From: DASZJY01 sp036260255
GTDB taxonomy: Bacteria > Actinomycetota > Acidimicrobiia > Acidimicrobiales > AC-14
Reading direction: 5' to 3'
Length of the DNA: 50,254 nt
NCBI GenBank assembly: GCA_036260255.1
Contig: DATAAF010000116.1
Location: 1 to 50,254, forward strand
The notes beneath the pieces are model-generated. The model was not told where the DNA came from. It searched no databases and saw only the letters and a program-made list of their open reading frames with translations. The position numbers were made by a program, and so were the translations under genes. Numbering within the stretch: the stretch's first letter is position 1; every line of letters starts with the position of its first letter. This document shows positions 1-9,676 of the stretch, piece by piece.

Positions 1-38
1 CGGGGTCGCGCGGCGGTGAAACCGACAGGAGGTTGCTC

Positions 39-746
39 GTGCCGTCCGTTTCGATGCGGCAGCTGCTGGAGGCCGGCGTCCACTTCGGCCACCAGACCCG
101 GCGCTGGAACCCGAAGATGCGCCGTTTCATCTTCGGCGAGCGCAACGGCATCTACATCATCGACCTGCATCAGACGATGCGGGGCATCGAGAAGTCCTAC
201 ACCTTCGTCCGCGACCTGGTCGCCGACGGGGGCACGGTCCTCTTCGTCGGCACCAAGAAGCAGACCCAGGACCCGGTGGCCCGCTACGCCGCCCAGTGCG
301 GCATGCCGTACATCAACGAGCGTTGGCTCGGCGGCATGCTCACCAACTTCTCCACCATCAGCGGCCGGGTGAAGAAGATGACCGAGTACGAGCGCATGAA
401 GGCGGCCGGCGACTTCGAGGCCATGCCCAAGAAGGAAGCCCTCATCCTCAGCCGTGAGCTGGAGAAGCTTCAGCGCAACCTCGGCGGCATCCGGGGCATG
501 AGCCGCCTGCCCGACGCCATCTTCGTGATCGACACGAAGAAGGAGCACATCGCCGTCACCGAGGCCAACAAGCTGGGCATACCGATCGTCGCCGTGGTCG
601 ACACCAACTGCGACCCCGATGTCATCACCTACGTGATTCCCGGCAACGACGACGCCATCCGGTCCGGCTCCCTGCTGTGCCGGGTGGTGGCCGACGCCGT
701 AGACGAGGGACGCTTCATGGCGTCGCGCAAGGCGGCCAAGGCCAGT
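39..746 (+). CDS. rpsB: Ribosomal protein S2, inverted second copy, no stop
   Basis: Encodes a full S2 core (about 230 residues), the 30S protein that needs S1 for assembly. Recognisable S2 blocks include HFGHQTRRWNPKM near the N terminus, WLGGMLTNF, and VVDTNCDPD near the end. The GTG at 39 is preferred because AGGAGG lies at 27-32, six bases upstream. The protein is only roughly 80% identical to the minus-strand copy, so this is not an exact inverted repeat. After about residue 236 the frame runs on, antisense, into the other copy and stops only at 1448, so its native C terminus is missing. It is either a paralogue joined by inversion or a chimeric assembly end. Confidence 0.85.
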
Positions 747-748
747 GC

Positions 749-760
<12 letters not shown>
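735..760. other. Junction between two convergent rpsB genes
   Basis: Around here the plus-strand S2 sequence (ending ASRKAAKA) gives way to the reverse complement of the Pro/Ala tail of the minus-strand S2. Neither reading frame has its own stop: plus runs to 1448 and minus to 629, each through the other gene's antisense. No spacer, terminator or third gene separates them. The break point is estimated to within about 20 bases. Confidence 0.6.
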
Positions 761-1717
<957 letters not shown>

Positions 1718-1879
1718 GCGGCTCCTCCCATCGGTTCTTGTCGCCTGGCGCCGCGCTCCTGCCGTAGCGACCGTGGGTCTGCGCGCAGGCGTGGATGTCC
1801 CCGAGCGGGCTGCCGGGGGCGTCCCGCAGTCTATCGCCGGTACCGCCGCTGCCCCGTCGGGCCGGGCGCAGCCGCCCCG

Positions 1880-3061
1880 TCACCAGCCCGACGACGCGCT
1901 GAGGTCGTTCTCCGGAGCCTCCCGCAGCGACACCAGCAGCTCCCCGCCCGGGCCGGTGGCCACGCCGCTGACCCGACCGGGCGGGTCGAGCGCGTCGCGG
2001 GTGTCGTGGCCGTCGCCGGGACCGGCGACGAGCAGCCGGCCGTCGTGGAGCGGCAGGGCGAACCTCCCGCCCGGCCCCGGGCCGGCCGGGCCGCCCCGCA
2101 CCGCCGCCCCGTCGCTCGCCACCCGCCACAGCTCCCGTCCGGAGGCGTCGAGCAGGACCATGCCGCCCAGGCGGTGCCCGACCAGGACCCGGCCACCGGC
2201 GTCCAGGGGCGCCACCTCCGGCGACCCCGCCCCCTCGAGGGGTGCGCGCCAGCGCTCTGCGCCGGAGTCGGTGGCCAGGGCGTGGGCGGCCACGTCCCCG
2301 GCCACGACCACCGCCAGCGGGGGCCCACCGTCGACGGCCACCAGCCCGGGCGCGCTCACGCCGCCCGGTGGCAGGCGGGCGGCCCACCGCTCCCGGCCGG
2401 TCTGGGCGTCGACCCCCACCACGCCCGCGCCGCGGCGCGGCTCGATCGCCCAGCTGGCGACGACCAGCTCGGATGTCGCCGCCGCCGGTCCCAGCGCCGG
2501 CCCCGGCAGGGGCCGCCGCCACACCGTCCGCCCGTCGGTGGGGTCGAGGGCGACCAGCGATCCCTCCCACGTGGTGCTCACGACCCGCGCCCCCGCCAGG
2601 ACCGGAGTGTTGGCCCGCTCCCCGAGGTCCGCCGCCCAGCGGACCCTCCCCGTGGCCCGGTCGAAGGCGACCACCCCCTCCTCCGAAGCGGCCACCACCG
2701 AGTCGCTCGTCAGCAGGGGTGCCACGTCGCGCAGGCGCAGCCGGTCGGCGGTCCAGCGGACGTCGCCGGCCCGGTCGAGCAGCACGACGTGGGAGTGGCC
2801 GTAGGTGACGGCAACCCCCGACCGGTCGGCCGCCGGCATGCCCACGTACGACGGCGGCGGCGCCACCCACCGCCATCGCGGTCGGAGGGCGAGCCTGCCG
2901 GTTGTGGCGGTCGGGGCGGTCGGGGCGGTCGGGCGGTCGTCGGCGACCCCCGCCGCCCGGTCGCCGGGCGCGCTCCGCCCGCAGGCGGCGAGGAGGGCCG
3001 CGGCCGTAACGGCGACCAGGGCGGCGACGGCGATGGACGGGAGCGTGCGGTGACTGCTCAC
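1880..3061 (-). CDS. Secreted PQQ-type beta-propeller lipoprotein
   Basis: A 393-residue lipoprotein. The N terminus has a hydrophobic stretch ending in the lipobox LAAC, so the mature protein should be anchored to the outer face of the membrane. The rest carries repeated propeller blades of the form V-x-x-x-D-x-x-T-G-R-x-x-W (for example around FDRATGRVRW, LDPTDGRTVW and VDAQTGRERW), as in BamB and PQQ-dehydrogenase-like proteins. No catalytic role is evident. GTG at 3061 overlaps the stop of the upstream M23/lipase gene in a GTGA, so the two are probably translated together. Substrate or partner unknown. Confidence 0.8.
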   Translation of the reverse strand: MSSHRTLPSIAVAALVAVTAAALLAACGRSAPGDRAAGVADDRPTAPTAPTATTGRLALRPRWRWVAPPPSYVGMPAADRSGVAVTYGHSHVVLLDRAGDVRWTADRLRLRDVAPLLTSDSVVAASEEGVVAFDRATGRVRWAADLGERANTPVLAGARVVSTTWEGSLVALDPTDGRTVWRRPLPGPALGPAAATSELVVASWAIEPRRGAGVVGVDAQTGRERWAARLPPGGVSAPGLVAVDGGPPLAVVVAGDVAAHALATDSGAERWRAPLEGAGSPEVAPLDAGGRVLVGHRLGGMVLLDASGRELWRVASDGAAVRGGPAGPGPGGRFALPLHDGRLLVAGPGDGHDTRDALDPPGRVSGVATGPGGELLVSLREAPENDLSASSGW

Positions 3062-4773
3062 GGGTGATCGGTCTCCTTCTTGCCGGGTTTGCCGGGGAGG
3101 GCGCCGGTGATGCGGTGGTCGACGTAGCTGGTGCCGAACCAGGCGGCGAGGGCAAGGGCGTCCTCGGATGCGGTGATCGCCTCGGACGCAGCGGCGTCGG
3201 CGAGCATGTTCCCGAGGGTCTGGCACGTCGGCGCCATGCCGGCCAGGGCCAGCGCCACCTCCCGCCTGGCCTCGGGCGAGCGCGGGAGCGCGGAGTGCTG
3301 GCCGAACGCACCTCCCGGTGAGCTGAGGACGATGTTCTGGGCTCCGTCGAGGCGTGTATGGCGGGCGGGGACGACCATGTCGCCGCGGGCGCCGATGGAG
3401 GTGACCTTGACTCCCGGTGGCAGCGGTGTCCGCTTCAGCCGGTCGACGAAGGACGACGACTCCGCTAGCTGTTCGATCGCCTCGCCGCGCAGCGCCGCCG
3501 AGTCGGAACGGATGCCGTCGACGACCGTCTCGGCCAGCGCCCCGACGCCGGTGCGACCCACGAGGGTGAGGCCGCTTGCCAGCTCGAAGCCGGTGTGAGG
3601 GCTGCCCAAGGTGACCAGGGCGTTGATCGGCGGCAGGGTGGGGTCACCCGGATCGGTCTCGGTGGCGAGCGCCTGGCGGGCCACGACACCCCCATGAGAG
3701 TGGGCGAGGATGTCGATGGGGACGCCCGGGTGCTCCCGCCCGAGCCGCTCGAGCAGCCGCCGGAGCCGGCGGGCCGACTCCCGGATGTCCTGGGTGGTTT
3801 CCCGGCCGGTATAGGGCGACTCGGCCGTGGTCTGGCCCTGCTCGCCGCTGTAGGAGAACCGCACGACGTCGGTGGCGGCGTACCCGAGCGCCGCAGAGTC
3901 GAGGTCGTCGACGGGCGACCCGCCTGAGGCCCCGGTGGAGTCGAGCCCGCCCACGGTGACGGCGATGTGCCTTTGCCCGAGGCGGGGCGCGGCCACCTCC
4001 GCGGGCGTGCACCGGTTCCTCTGGGCCCACCAGTCGACGCCCGCCCGCGCCACCCGGGCCAGGCCCACCGCCGGGTTGACGTCCCAGGCGTAGTTCAGGA
4101 GGGCCGTGACCTCTCGGTACTTGTCGACGACCAGGTCCCGGAGCGCCTCGCCGGGCCGGGCGGTGACCTCCCCCACCTCGTCGCGCAGCCAGCCGAGGGC
4201 GGACTTCCCCAGGCGGCCGAGCTTGGACGCCACACCCGCCAGAGACCGCAGCAGGCCGGCCCGCTCGCGGGCCTCGCTGGCCGGCCGTCGGTCCTCGTCG
4301 GGGACGAGGTGGACCTCGGGAGGGCCCCCGGCGAACAGGCCGAGGGGGTCGATGTACGTGTCGCCCACCCGGGCGCCGAAGTGGAGGCGGTCGCCCGCCC
4401 GGCCCACTTCCTGGCCGCCCACCACCCGGTCGCCGCGGCGGACGGTGACGGAGTCGAGGAACGAGTAGCTCGTGCGGATCCCGTCGTCGTGCAGGACGAC
4501 GACGTGCAGGGTGCCGGCGACCGGGCCGGCGAAGACGACCTGCCCGGGCGCCGCCGCCACCACCGGCGTCGCCGGTGTGGTGGCGTAGTCGACGCCCCGG
4601 TTGCCGGGCGCCCACGGCTGCGACGGCGGGCGGAAGGCGTCGACCAGCGGCGCGTCGACGGGCGGGCGGTAGGTCACCTCGCCGGCGGTCGGGGCCGCGT
4701 CGGGGCCGGCAGCGGCAGGAACGGGCCGGGCGAGCACGGCGATGGCGGCCAGCACCACGGCCACACGGCGCAT
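3058..4773 (-). CDS. M23-like domain fused to alpha/beta-hydrolase (lipase-like)
   Basis: A 571-residue exported protein with an N-terminal signal sequence (cleavage likely after PVPAAA). Residues about 38-148 are an M23/LytM fold, but the zinc sites are degraded: the HxxxD motif reads NRGVD (58-62) and the HxH motif reads RLH (129-131). Residues about 265-530 are an alpha/beta-hydrolase with nucleophile elbow AHSHG (Ser359) and likely Asp465 and His493. So the hydrolase half looks active and the peptidase half probably binds cell wall only. M23 proteins near rpsB are common in actinobacteria; the fused lipase-like half is the unusual part. GTGA overlap links it to the PQQ lipoprotein. Confidence 0.8.
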   Translation of the reverse strand: MRRVAVVLAAIAVLARPVPAAAGPDAAPTAGEVTYRPPVDAPLVDAFRPPSQPWAPGNRGVDYATTPATPVVAAAPGQVVFAGPVAGTLHVVVLHDDGIRTSYSFLDSVTVRRGDRVVGGQEVGRAGDRLHFGARVGDTYIDPLGLFAGGPPEVHLVPDEDRRPASEARERAGLLRSLAGVASKLGRLGKSALGWLRDEVGEVTARPGEALRDLVVDKYREVTALLNYAWDVNPAVGLARVARAGVDWWAQRNRCTPAEVAAPRLGQRHIAVTVGGLDSTGASGGSPVDDLDSAALGYAATDVVRFSYSGEQGQTTAESPYTGRETTQDIRESARRLRRLLERLGREHPGVPIDILAHSHGGVVARQALATETDPGDPTLPPINALVTLGSPHTGFELASGLTLVGRTGVGALAETVVDGIRSDSAALRGEAIEQLAESSSFVDRLKRTPLPPGVKVTSIGARGDMVVPARHTRLDGAQNIVLSSPGGAFGQHSALPRSPEARREVALALAGMAPTCQTLGNMLADAAASEAITASEDALALAAWFGTSYVDHRITGALPGKPGKKETDHP

Positions 4774-4891
4774 CGGGAACCCCCTGGACGACGGGCACGA
4801 CCGGGGGGAAGCGGGGCGGGCGCGCGTCAGCGCCGCCAGGGGGAAGCGTTGGTGGCCGGGAAAGAAGGGCCGGCCGGGGCGAGCCGCCCGG

Positions 4892-4897
4892 ACTCTA
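4892..4897 (-). promoter_or_regulatory. Candidate -10 hexamer for the M23/lipase gene
   Basis: TAGAGT on the minus strand, in the 150-bp gap below whiG. A weak TTTCCC lies 17 bp upstream as a possible -35. It would give a leader of about 115 nt. Weakly supported. Confidence 0.3.
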
Positions 4898-4923
4898 GCG
4901 CCGGCCGGTTGCCGGGGAAAGGG

Positions 4924-5778
4924 TCAGGCGGGCTCTCGCTGGGACTGGCCCAGCTTGGAGCGAAGCTGCAGGACGGCCTTGGTGTGGATCTGGCACACCC
5001 GGCTCTCGGTGATGCCGAGGATCTGGCCGATCTGGTTGAGGGTCAGGTTCTCGTAGTAGTAGAGGGCGAGGACGACCTTCTCCCGCTCGGGGAGCCGGTT
5101 GATCGCGGCGACCAGCATCCGCCTCGTCTCGCCGTCCTCGAAGGCGGCCACCGGCCCGACCCCGGTGTCGGGGATGGTGTCGGCGACGGTCACCGAGTCG
5201 GCCCGCTCGGGACCGACCGACAGGGTCTCCTCGAGGGCGACGATGCCGAAGAACGACACCTGGGCGAAGAGGGCCTGCAGCTCGTCCTCCGTCATGCCCA
5301 TCGCCTGGGCGACTTCGGCATCGGTGGGCGTACGCAGGAGCTGGTTCTCGAGCTTGGCGTAGGTCTTCTCGACGGCCCGGGCCTTGGCCCGCACCGACCG
5401 CGGGACCCAGTCGATGGAGCGCAGCTCGTCGATGATGGCCCCGCGTATGCGGGTGATGGCGTAGGTCTCGAACTTGTTGCCGCGGTCGGGGTCGAACTTG
5501 TCGATGGCGTCGATGAGCCCGAACATCCCGTAGCTCACGAGGTCGGCCTGCTCGACGTTGTGGGGAAGACCGGAGGCGACCCGACCGGCGACGTACTTCA
5601 CCAGCGGCGAGTAGTGGAGCACCAGCCGGTTGCGGACCTCCTGCGACTTCGAGGTCTTGTACTCCTGCCAGAGCTCGGGAACGCCCGTGGCGTCGAGGTC
5701 CACCACTACGCCCGGCGTCGGACGTTGACCACGCCGGACCTCGTCTGCCGCTCCATGACGACCCACAGTACCGGCCAC
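4924..5778 (-). CDS. whiG: FliA/WhiG-family RNA polymerase sigma factor
   Basis: A 284-residue group 3 sigma factor with regions 2, 3 and 4. Region 2 contains DLVSYGMFGLIDAIDKFDP and the FETYAITRIRGAIIDELR block typical of WhiG/FliA. Region 4 ends with the helix-turn-helix around LNQIGQILGITESRVCQIH. In Streptomyces WhiG directs sporulation genes; in motile actinobacteria the relatives drive flagellar genes. Nothing here shows which applies. The GTG at 5778 is the longest start; the conserved part begins near residue 25. It lies 27 bp after dprA in the same direction. Confidence 0.92.
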   Translation of the reverse strand: MAGTVGRHGAADEVRRGQRPTPGVVVDLDATGVPELWQEYKTSKSQEVRNRLVLHYSPLVKYVAGRVASGLPHNVEQADLVSYGMFGLIDAIDKFDPDRGNKFETYAITRIRGAIIDELRSIDWVPRSVRAKARAVEKTYAKLENQLLRTPTDAEVAQAMGMTEDELQALFAQVSFFGIVALEETLSVGPERADSVTVADTIPDTGVGPVAAFEDGETRRMLVAAINRLPEREKVVLALYYYENLTLNQIGQILGITESRVCQIHTKAVLQLRSKLGQSQREPA

Positions 5779-5805
5779 CCCCGCGATCGGTGACGGCGTG
5801 GGCGC

Positions 5806-6957
5806 TCATCGCCACCGTCCTCCCGACGGTGCCGCCGCCCGATGCCACCATCCCCGGTCGCCCGCGACCCAGCCCTGCTCCTCGAGGCGGGCGAGGGCGA
5901 GGCTGGCCGGTCCCGGGGCCAGGCCGCTGCGGGTGACGAGGTCGTCGAACGTGGCCGGCTCCCCGCCCAGGGCGTCGAGGACGGTGCGGCTGTCATCGTC
6001 GGGCGGTGGCCGGGGATCGTCGTCGCCGCGGCCGGCAACCGCCGCGACCGAGGAGATCCCCAGCAGGCTGAGCACGTCGAGGGCGTCACGCGCCGGGGCG
6101 CAGCCCTCGGCGAGCAGGGCGTTGGGGAGCTCGGAGGCGGGGCTGCGGACTGACCCGGGGACGGCCATCACCGGGCGGTCGCGGGCCACGGCGGCATCGA
6201 CGGTGTGGAGCGAGCCCCCGCGGGAAGGCGATTCAACCACGACGACCACCTCGGCCAGGGCGGCGATCACCCGGTTGCGCACCGGGAACCGCCACGGCTC
6301 GGGGCGGGCGCCCAGCGGCGCCTCCGACAGCAGGACGCCGGACGCCGCCACCTCCGCCCACAGGCGGGCGTGGCGCCGGGGATAGACGACGTCGAGGCCC
6401 GAGCCGACAACCGCCACCGGTGGCGCCGCCCGGGCGGCCAGGGCACCCTCGTGGGCGGCCCCGTCGATCCCGAGGGCGAGGCCCGACACCACCGTCACCC
6501 CGGCGGCCGCCAGGTCCCGCCCCAGCTGGCGGGCGACGTCGGCGCCGTACCGGGTGCACCGCCGAGTGCCCACCACCGCGACGCGGCGGCCGGTCAGCCC
6601 TCCCTCGGCGCCCTTCAGGAACAGCACCGCCGGGGCCTCGTGGTCACCGGCGAGGGCGGCGGGGTACTGCGGCGCTCCCTCGATCGCGACGGCGACGCCC
6701 GCCTTGCGGTGCGCCGCCCACACGGTCGACGGGTCCACGCGTGCCGCCGCGCTCGCCCAGATCGCCGCCACCGCCGCCGGGTCGGGCCGGCACGCGGCGA
6801 CGACGGCGGGGTCGGCGACCGTCCGGCGGGCGAGGACGCGGGCCCACGCCTCGTCCGGGGCCCACCGGGCGAGCAGTGCCGCCAGCCGGGCGGGGCCCAT
6901 CCCCGGAAGCGTCGCCAGCGCAGCGCCGTAGGCCTCGGGCGGGAGGGACGAGCTCAT
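5806..6957 (-). CDS. dprA: DNA-processing protein DprA
   Basis: A 383-residue DprA/Smf protein that loads RecA on incoming single-stranded DNA during transformation. An N-terminal helix-hairpin-like region is followed by the Rossmann core with RVAVVGTRRCTRYG, SGLALGIDGAAH and the VVGSGLDVVYP signature, then RGGSLHT. The C terminus carries a winged-helix-like DprA domain. ATG at 6957 overlaps the stop of yifB in an ATGA, so the two are one operon. If the upstream motif at 8534-8556 is real, both may be DNA-damage induced. Confidence 0.93.
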   Translation of the reverse strand: MSSSLPPEAYGAALATLPGMGPARLAALLARWAPDEAWARVLARRTVADPAVVAACRPDPAAVAAIWASAAARVDPSTVWAAHRKAGVAVAIEGAPQYPAALAGDHEAPAVLFLKGAEGGLTGRRVAVVGTRRCTRYGADVARQLGRDLAAAGVTVVSGLALGIDGAAHEGALAARAAPPVAVVGSGLDVVYPRRHARLWAEVAASGVLLSEAPLGARPEPWRFPVRNRVIAALAEVVVVVESPSRGGSLHTVDAAVARDRPVMAVPGSVRSPASELPNALLAEGCAPARDALDVLSLLGISSVAAVAGRGDDDPRPPPDDDSRTVLDALGGEPATFDDLVTRSGLAPGPASLALARLEEQGWVAGDRGWWHRAAAPSGGRWR

Positions 6958-8465
6958 GCCGCCGCCTCGGCGGCGACGACCTCGGCGCGCAGGCCGAGCG
7001 CCAGGCTCACGTGCTCGTCCCCGATGACGTCGGGTGCGCCGGCCAGATCGGCGAGCGTGCGGGCCACCCGGCGGACCCGGTGGAGGCCCCGGGCGCTGAC
7101 CGTGCCGGCGCGCAACCGGTGCTCGAGCATGGCGGCGGCCGACCGAGTGAGCGGTGCCACCTCGTCGAGCGTCTCGGCCGGCAGCTCGGCGTTGCACCGG
7201 ACGCCGCGGGCCCGGGCCCGCTCGCGGGCGGCGGCGACCCGTTCGGCCACCGACGCCGTGCTCTCGCCCGGCTCGCCGCCGAGCAGGGAGCCGGCGTCGG
7301 GCCGGCCGACGACCACCCGGAGGTCGAAGCGGTCGAGCAAGGGGCCGGAGAGGCGGCGGTGATACCGCGCCCGGGCGGCGTCGGAGCACCGGCACCACCC
7401 CGCCGCCCCGCCGTCGCCACACGGGCACGGGTTGGTGGCCCCCACGAGCAGGAACCGGGCGGGGAACGTCACGCTGGACTTGGCCCGGGACACCCTCACC
7501 ACTCCCTCCTCCAAGGGCTGGCGCAGCGAGTCGAGCACGGACCCTGGGAACTCGCCGAGCTCGTCGAGGAAGAGCACACCACCGTGGGCGAGGGAGACTT
7601 CGCCGGGGCGCATCCAGGCGCTCCCGCCACCGACGAGGGCGACCGCGGACGCCCCGTGGTGGGGCGCCCGCAAGGGTGGGCGGGTGATCAGCCCGTCACC
7701 GGGGAGCAGCCGTCCCGCCGCCGAATGGATGCGGGTGGCGACGAGGGCGTCGTCCCGGTCGAGTGGCGGGAGGAGGCCGGGAAGCCGCATGGCCAGCATG
7801 GTCTTGCCCGAGCCCGGGGGCCCACAGAGCAGCAGGTGATGGCCGCCGGCGGCGCACACCTCGAGGGCCATGCGGCCCACGTGCTGGCCCCGGACGTCGG
7901 CCAGGTCGGGCCCCGGTGGCCCGGGCGGCGGAGCGGCACCGGCCGGAGGATCGGGCCACGGAGCGTCTCCCCGCAGGCAGGCGACCAGCTCCGCCATCGT
8001 GCTCGCCACCCGGATGCGGTGGCGGCCCACCAGGCTCGCCTCGCCCGCGCAGTCGGGCGGGACGACGATGGTCGGCGCGTCGATGGCCTCGACCATGGGG
8101 ACGACGCCCGGCACCCGACGGATCGACCCGTCGAGGCCCAGCTCACCGAGGAAGGCGGTGCCGGCGATGGCCTCGCTCGCCAGGTCGCCGTTGGCGACCA
8201 GCAGCCCGACGGCGATCGGGACGTCGAGGCCCGGCCCTCCCTTGCGCACGCTCGACGGCGCCAGGTTCACCGTCAGCCGCTTGAGCGGCCAGGCGAGCTT
8301 GCTCGAGAGCAGCGCCGCCCGCACCCGGTCGCGTGACTCCCGGCAGGCGGCGTCGGGCAGGCCCACCACGTGGTACCCGGGCAGGCCCTGGGACACGTGG
8401 ACCTGGACGAAGACGGCCTGGCCGTCGGCGCCCAGGACGGTGGCGGAGGGAACGATGGCGATCAC
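6954..8465 (-). CDS. comM: YifB/ComM-family Mg-chelatase-like ATPase
   Basis: A 503-residue AAA+ protein related to ComM, the hexameric helicase that promotes branch migration of incoming DNA. The N-terminal ChlI/Lon-S5-like domain (1-165) is followed by Walker A GPPGSGKT (215-222), Walker B around VLFLDELGEF and a cysteine-rich NPCPCGDG segment. GTG at 8465 is chosen because a GGAG box sits upstream and the protein then has normal family length; the open frame continues upstream but lacks homology. Pairing with dprA is typical. No other competence genes are in the window. Confidence 0.93.
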   Translation of the reverse strand: MIAIVPSATVLGADGQAVFVQVHVSQGLPGYHVVGLPDAACRESRDRVRAALLSSKLAWPLKRLTVNLAPSSVRKGGPGLDVPIAVGLLVANGDLASEAIAGTAFLGELGLDGSIRRVPGVVPMVEAIDAPTIVVPPDCAGEASLVGRHRIRVASTMAELVACLRGDAPWPDPPAGAAPPPGPPGPDLADVRGQHVGRMALEVCAAGGHHLLLCGPPGSGKTMLAMRLPGLLPPLDRDDALVATRIHSAAGRLLPGDGLITRPPLRAPHHGASAVALVGGGSAWMRPGEVSLAHGGVLFLDELGEFPGSVLDSLRQPLEEGVVRVSRAKSSVTFPARFLLVGATNPCPCGDGGAAGWCRCSDAARARYHRRLSGPLLDRFDLRVVVGRPDAGSLLGGEPGESTASVAERVAAARERARARGVRCNAELPAETLDEVAPLTRSAAAMLEHRLRAGTVSARGLHRVRRVARTLADLAGAPDVIGDEHVSLALGLRAEVVAAEAAA

Positions 8466-8533
8466 CGCGGCTCCTCGGACGAGCTGGGTTCCGGAGGAGG
8501 GCCGTCGGCACCGACCACTCGAGCGCTGGGAGC

Positions 8534-8556
8534 ACCCTACCGAGGGGGTACGACAT
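8534..8556 (-). promoter_or_regulatory. DNA-damage-type promoter motif upstream of yifB
   Basis: Read on the minus strand: ATGTCGTAC (8556-8548), 8 bases, then TAGGGT (8539-8534). This matches the published mycobacterial LexA-independent (RecA-NDp, PafBC-dependent) form TTGTCRGTG-N8-TANNNT in spacing and in the TGTCR core. The same 9-mer with the same spacing occurs at 46166-46188. Predicted leader to the yifB GTG is about 60 nt. Confidence 0.55.
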
Positions 8557-8713
8557 CGCCCGGAGCGGCCCCGGCGGGTCGCCGTATCCCAGCGCCTTCG
8601 GGCGAACTGGTCGTGGAGGTGACCCCACGTTGACCACTTGGGTGGACTGATCGCCGAAACGGCTCGTCTGGTAGGCCTGGTGGGCGGCGGAGGCGGTCCG
8701 TCATACTTTGCCC

Positions 8714-8827
8714 ATGGGCTTCGACCCGTTCCGGCCGCCGCGGCGCCGCACCTCGGATTACGCCTTCGTCGCCGCCGCCTTCGTCGTGACCGCCGCCCTC
8801 CTCGTGTGGGCGCTCCTCCCGAGGTGA
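8714..8827 (+). CDS. 37-residue single-pass membrane microprotein
   Basis: ATG at 8714 to TGA at 8827. The first 16 residues are basic and proline-rich (FRPPRRR), followed by one hydrophobic helix of about 20 residues (AFVAAAFVVTAALLVWALL) and a short Arg tail. This fits an N-in single-pass membrane peptide. It ends 4 bp before rpiB, so the two are likely co-transcribed. A CATACT hexamer at 8702-8707 lies 6 nt upstream and could be a -10 for a leaderless start. I know no family for it. Its meaningful hydrophobic pattern and tight spacing argue that it is real. Confidence 0.55.
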   Translation: MGFDPFRPPRRRTSDYAFVAAAFVVTAALLVWALLPR

Positions 8828-8831
8828 GCAG

Positions 8832-9302
8832 ATGAAGGTCGCCGTCGCCGCCGACCACGCCGGCTACCGCCTGAAGAGGGTGGTGGCCGAATGGCTCCAG
8901 GAGAACGGTCACGAGGTCCTCGACCTGGGCACCGACTCGGAGGAGTCGGTGGACTACCCGCCCTTCTGCGCCGCCGCCGCCCGGGCGGTGGTCAAAGGCG
9001 AGGCGGAGCGTGGCATCGTCATCGGAGGCAGCGGCAACGGCGAGGCCATCGCCGCCAACAAGGTCCGGGGCGCCCGGGCGGCCCTGTGCCACAACGAGTG
9101 GACCGCCCGCATGGCCCGCCAGCACAACGACGCCAACGTCCTCGCCATGGGCGCCCGCCTCCTCGCCGACGCCTACGCTCTGGTCCTCGTCGAGGTCTTC
9201 CTTTCGACGGACTTCGAAGGCGGCCGCCACGAGCACCGCATCGATCAGCTCGGGGACATCGAGAACCAGGAGTGCGACAACGGCGGCGAAGCCGCAGGTT
9301 AG
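8832..9302 (+). CDS. rpiB: Ribose-5-phosphate isomerase B
   Basis: A 156-residue RpiB/LacAB-family isomerase that interconverts ribose 5-phosphate and ribulose 5-phosphate in the pentose phosphate pathway. AADHAGY near the N terminus and the IGGSGNGEAIAANKV block define the family. The Glu in GNGE replaces the cysteine region of enterobacterial enzymes, which is the mycobacterial-type active site. ATG at 8832 with GAGGTGAG upstream. Its 3' end overlaps convergent yraN by 4 bp. Confidence 0.92.
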   Translation: MKVAVAADHAGYRLKRVVAEWLQENGHEVLDLGTDSEESVDYPPFCAAAARAVVKGEAERGIVIGGSGNGEAIAANKVRGARAALCHNEWTARMARQHNDANVLAMGARLLADAYALVLVEVFLSTDFEGGRHEHRIDQLGDIENQECDNGGEAAG

Positions 9303-9676
9303 AAAGCCCCTTCCAGCACCTCGATCTCGCCGCCCAGCACCGACGCCACGTCGAAGCGGATCTCCCGCGCGGCACGAGGGGCGTCCTCCAGCCAGCGGGC
9401 GGCCAGGCCACGGAGACGGGCGCGCTTGGCCGGCGTGATCGCCTCTACCGGAGCGCCGAAGGCGGTCGACGACCGCGTCTTCACCTCGCAGAACACGACG
9501 AGCCCCCCCTTGCGGACCACGAGGTCGAGCTCCCCCTGGCGGCAGCGCCAGTTGCGCGCCTCGATCTCGTAGCCGCGCGTCTCGTACCAGGCCGCCACCC
9601 GATCCTCGCCGCTGGCCCCCAGCGCCCGACGACCCTTGGTCACCCTCGCCCCCGAGGTCGGGCGGGGTGACGGCAC
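9299..9676 (-). CDS. yraN: YraN family (UPF0102) nuclease-like protein
   Basis: A 125-residue protein with the PD-(D/E)xK-like core of UPF0102: RNWRCRQGELDLVV then FCEVKTR. Members are thought to be Holliday-junction-type nucleases, but the biochemical role is not settled. GTG at 9676 directly abuts the stop of the DUF2469 gene. It is the last gene of the long minus-strand ribosomal run and converges on rpiB with a 4-bp overlap, leaving no room for a terminator between the two. Confidence 0.88.
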   Translation of the reverse strand: MPSPRPTSGARVTKGRRALGASGEDRVAAWYETRGYEIEARNWRCRQGELDLVVRKGGLVVFCEVKTRSSTAFGAPVEAITPAKRARLRGLAARWLEDAPRAAREIRFDVASVLGGEIEVLEGAF

